Positions 63,401-64,000 of a stretch of 64,000 nucleotides of DNA are shown one piece after another; within the stretch, counting starts at the first letter, position 1, and each line of letters begins with the position of its first letter. The DNA is from Pythium myriotylum (taxonomy: Eukaryota > Oomycota > Peronosporomycetes > Pythiales > Pythiaceae). A program made the position numbers and the translations under genes. The notes beneath the pieces are model-generated. The model searched no databases and was not told the DNA's origin. It saw only the letters and a program-made list of their open reading frames with translations. The stretch covers positions 248,001-312,000 of the forward strand of contig JALJCQ010000012.1 in NCBI GenBank assembly GCA_023091665.1, written 5' to 3'.

Positions 63401-64000
63401 GCTCAGCATGGCCTTGGTTGACGGCGCGTTCGCGAGAATTGGGATCTCGCGGCCGCCGTGGAAGTAGTCGCGATGCGCTTCAGCTGTGCACAGCACGCCC
63501 TTGGACAAGCGGAAGCGGAAGTCGAGCCCGCTACGGTTCTGGATCCAGTACGGCGCGTAGAAATTCATGGTGCGTGCCGAGCTCTGCGCCCACTTTTGCT
63601 CCACCACGATAGCTGGGCCGTCGTCCTTGTCACTGCCGAAGCGCACTTCGAACAGCTCGTTGTTGAACGACTCGCGCTTAACATTCAGCTTCACAAGGAA
63701 CGTTGGGCTCCAGTTGGCACCCCGCGTTGACGCATCGGCACAGAGTCGTACTTTCATGAGTGCAGGCTTGTCGAGATCGAGCCCGAACACCTGAACGCTC
63801 TTGCCACTCTCGATCACGAGATGACGACAGTTCACTTCATTCACGTACTGGAAGTAGTCCATCTGACCCAGCATCGTGACCGCCTTGGTCTTTTGCTTAT
63901 CCTGGCGGCCGATACGGAACTCCCCCTTGCCGTCCAGTGAGTCGGCCGGGCAGTCGCCCGCTTGGACGATCGCGTACTCAATAGCGCACGGCAGCACGTT
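60440..64000 (-). CDS. VPS13: VPS13-type lipid transfer protein, C-terminal part
   Basis: The frame is open from the window end, so only the C-terminal 1186 residues or so are visible. The first 450 residues include the SHR-binding/VAB-type beta repeats (RIENRSTRHAFRYVQNGVKN, and WDNPLLQDRKLKVTPLNW). Next is the VPS13 C-terminal region with LLGDPVGLATDIVDGF, QTVVGAPMRSIGKVSNGLGD, HGVKGFVKEPVRGAKKDGF and KGVGRGTLQLVASPVVGTL, which is diagnostic for VPS13. A C2-like domain is at the very end (TELELHVLYADGLPDKANPQ onward). VPS13 proteins form rod-like channels that move bulk lipid at membrane contact sites. An extra C-terminal C2 in place of the usual PH-like domain is worth noting. No intron in the visible part. 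Confidence 0.9.
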   Translation of the reverse strand, partial: NVLPCAIEYAIVQAGDCPADSLDGKGEFRIGRQDKQKTKAVTMLGQMDYFQYVNEVNCRHLVIESGKSVQVFGLDLDKPALMKVRLCADASTRGANWSPTFLVKLNVKRESFNNELFEVRFGSDKDDGPAIVVEQKWAQSSARTMNFYAPYWIQNRSGLDFRFRLSKGVLCTAEAHRDYFHGGREIPILANAPSTKAMLSVRPYQETPRAFESTFLLAQETKKYLPNFEKVDWSEPQDMSGVGTKGELAASDRSFVVAFEVLAAPGQFFRSKIVRISPRVIVVNRVPRPLQVTPLTLDKKLRPNTMRGDVTSANVNLQQGESLVAYRFAGNEKHHTGLRIRDTFRDEALKEVGEWTPAVPIKAGEDYNVWTRGSLGDGPVCNIAFQNVEETITAVIEDVSTTPRYRIENRSTRHAFRYVQNGVKNAEEVIIKPLESHSFVWDNPLLQDRKLKVTPLNWKIPTLIDIRHIGPRSMLTSDGMYSEVYIDGSTRVFAVGDSATYNSDRQRAELHDWLSSILIDCAIHGFGLTIVDAHPQEVMNLTFENMRVASSVGSRQVVFSLHHMQIDDMTPHSLYPVVLAPLDSGFNSDKREGWLPQDGERPFFTISFASAATQSGITIFEDFELGVNSMAMKLNLEYVLQLANLLSEFVPTTDEDIVIQQNVDYNRLLLTLEISVPEHATLGGMLLYFKKWRMTPYEFHLVFDSSAEDRGQGISSILGSTIGSIVGGIAHVTPEFDFDEILYENRFFYEYDLISAVVWDIVYAVLGQWYKIVGSVELLGDPVGLATDIVDGFALAARQLKRDLRGKSMRKGESALTIAQTVVGAPMRSIGKVSNGLGDLVKKATDFESQEEAEQPRHVPEGLLHGGVVFGKSIVHGVKGFVKEPVRGAKKDGFKGFAKGVGRGTLQLVASPVVGTLGVVEKLSMSVSNTTHLLDARSFEGTRRPARDLGASALKDLSESNVITELELHVLYADGLPDKANPQAVVRVYKQSPGEPAHDVTKFKSSTLHNTGTPKFDQSWLIPVTSLDTHMEIQLFHKRKPVPKKSLGYVRLSMEDIYREFDGVPAKILADTRAKLRLRRRKRARGSILNELATTTMAQPLEVREETWRRSVVNRPSSKDFMSDELDDDLDEEEAFDADLLSSSRSITIDQPLEIRPVGLPLIGASNPDAKVFVSIRYVNDMRRYG

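Overview
The window is a eukaryotic chromosome segment, most probably from an oomycete, carrying part of an integrated polinton-like virus (PLV) at its left end. Evidence for an oomycete: GC-rich genes packed closely on both strands, short GT-AG introns of about 55-85 nt, a Crinkler-type (CRN) effector N-terminus, a two-domain Kazal inhibitor with signal peptide, and secreted Gly/Pro-rich proteins with Thr-Asp-Ala-Pro repeats. The CRN motif reads LYLAK rather than LFLAK, which hints at a Pythium-like lineage, but this is only an inference.

Region 1-8.9 kb is clearly more AT-rich and built like a viral genome: tightly packed genes on alternating strands. It holds the C-terminal part of a double-jelly-roll major capsid protein (cut by the window edge), an unknown basic protein, a long fibre with a C-terminal S74 autoprotease/chaperone domain, an FtsK/HerA-type packaging ATPase, a penton-like minor capsid protein, a tyrosine recombinase, a small protein resembling a giant-virus family, an acidic zinc-finger protein and two small unknowns. 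At least four of these genes have a frameshift or lost start, so the copy looks partly decayed. To the right is a gene-free, AT-rich stretch with inverted arrays of TGAGTCACC around a duplicated 15-bp AT motif.

Region 9.1-17.7 kb is rich in secreted or effector-type genes: a CRN-like gene, a convergent pair of related Gly/Pro-rich secreted proteins, a HAD-IIA hydrolase and a Kazal inhibitor. Region 17.8-50.5 kb is conserved housekeeping and cytoskeletal content: a GOLD-domain protein, a 1638-residue propeller-type protein, CSTF3 (CstF-77), FANCD2, a WD40 protein, a TFxPxI-repeat protein, a PX-START protein, a triple-C2/EF-hand protein and a coiled-coil protein. Most needed exon joining; junctions given were checked for reading phase by hand.

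Region 50.5-54.5 kb is a cluster of three LEA/apolipoprotein-like proteins sharing a C-terminal membrane segment, with a Myb/trihelix-like gene between the first two. Region 54.8-64 kb carries ATAD3 (mitochondrial AAA ATPase), several short unknown proteins, a 1.4-kb gene-poor gap and the C-terminal part of a VPS13-type lipid transfer protein that runs off the window. Two divergent gene pairs (CSTF3 with the propeller gene; FANCD2 with the WD40 gene) share very short promoters that each contain a perfect inverted repeat.
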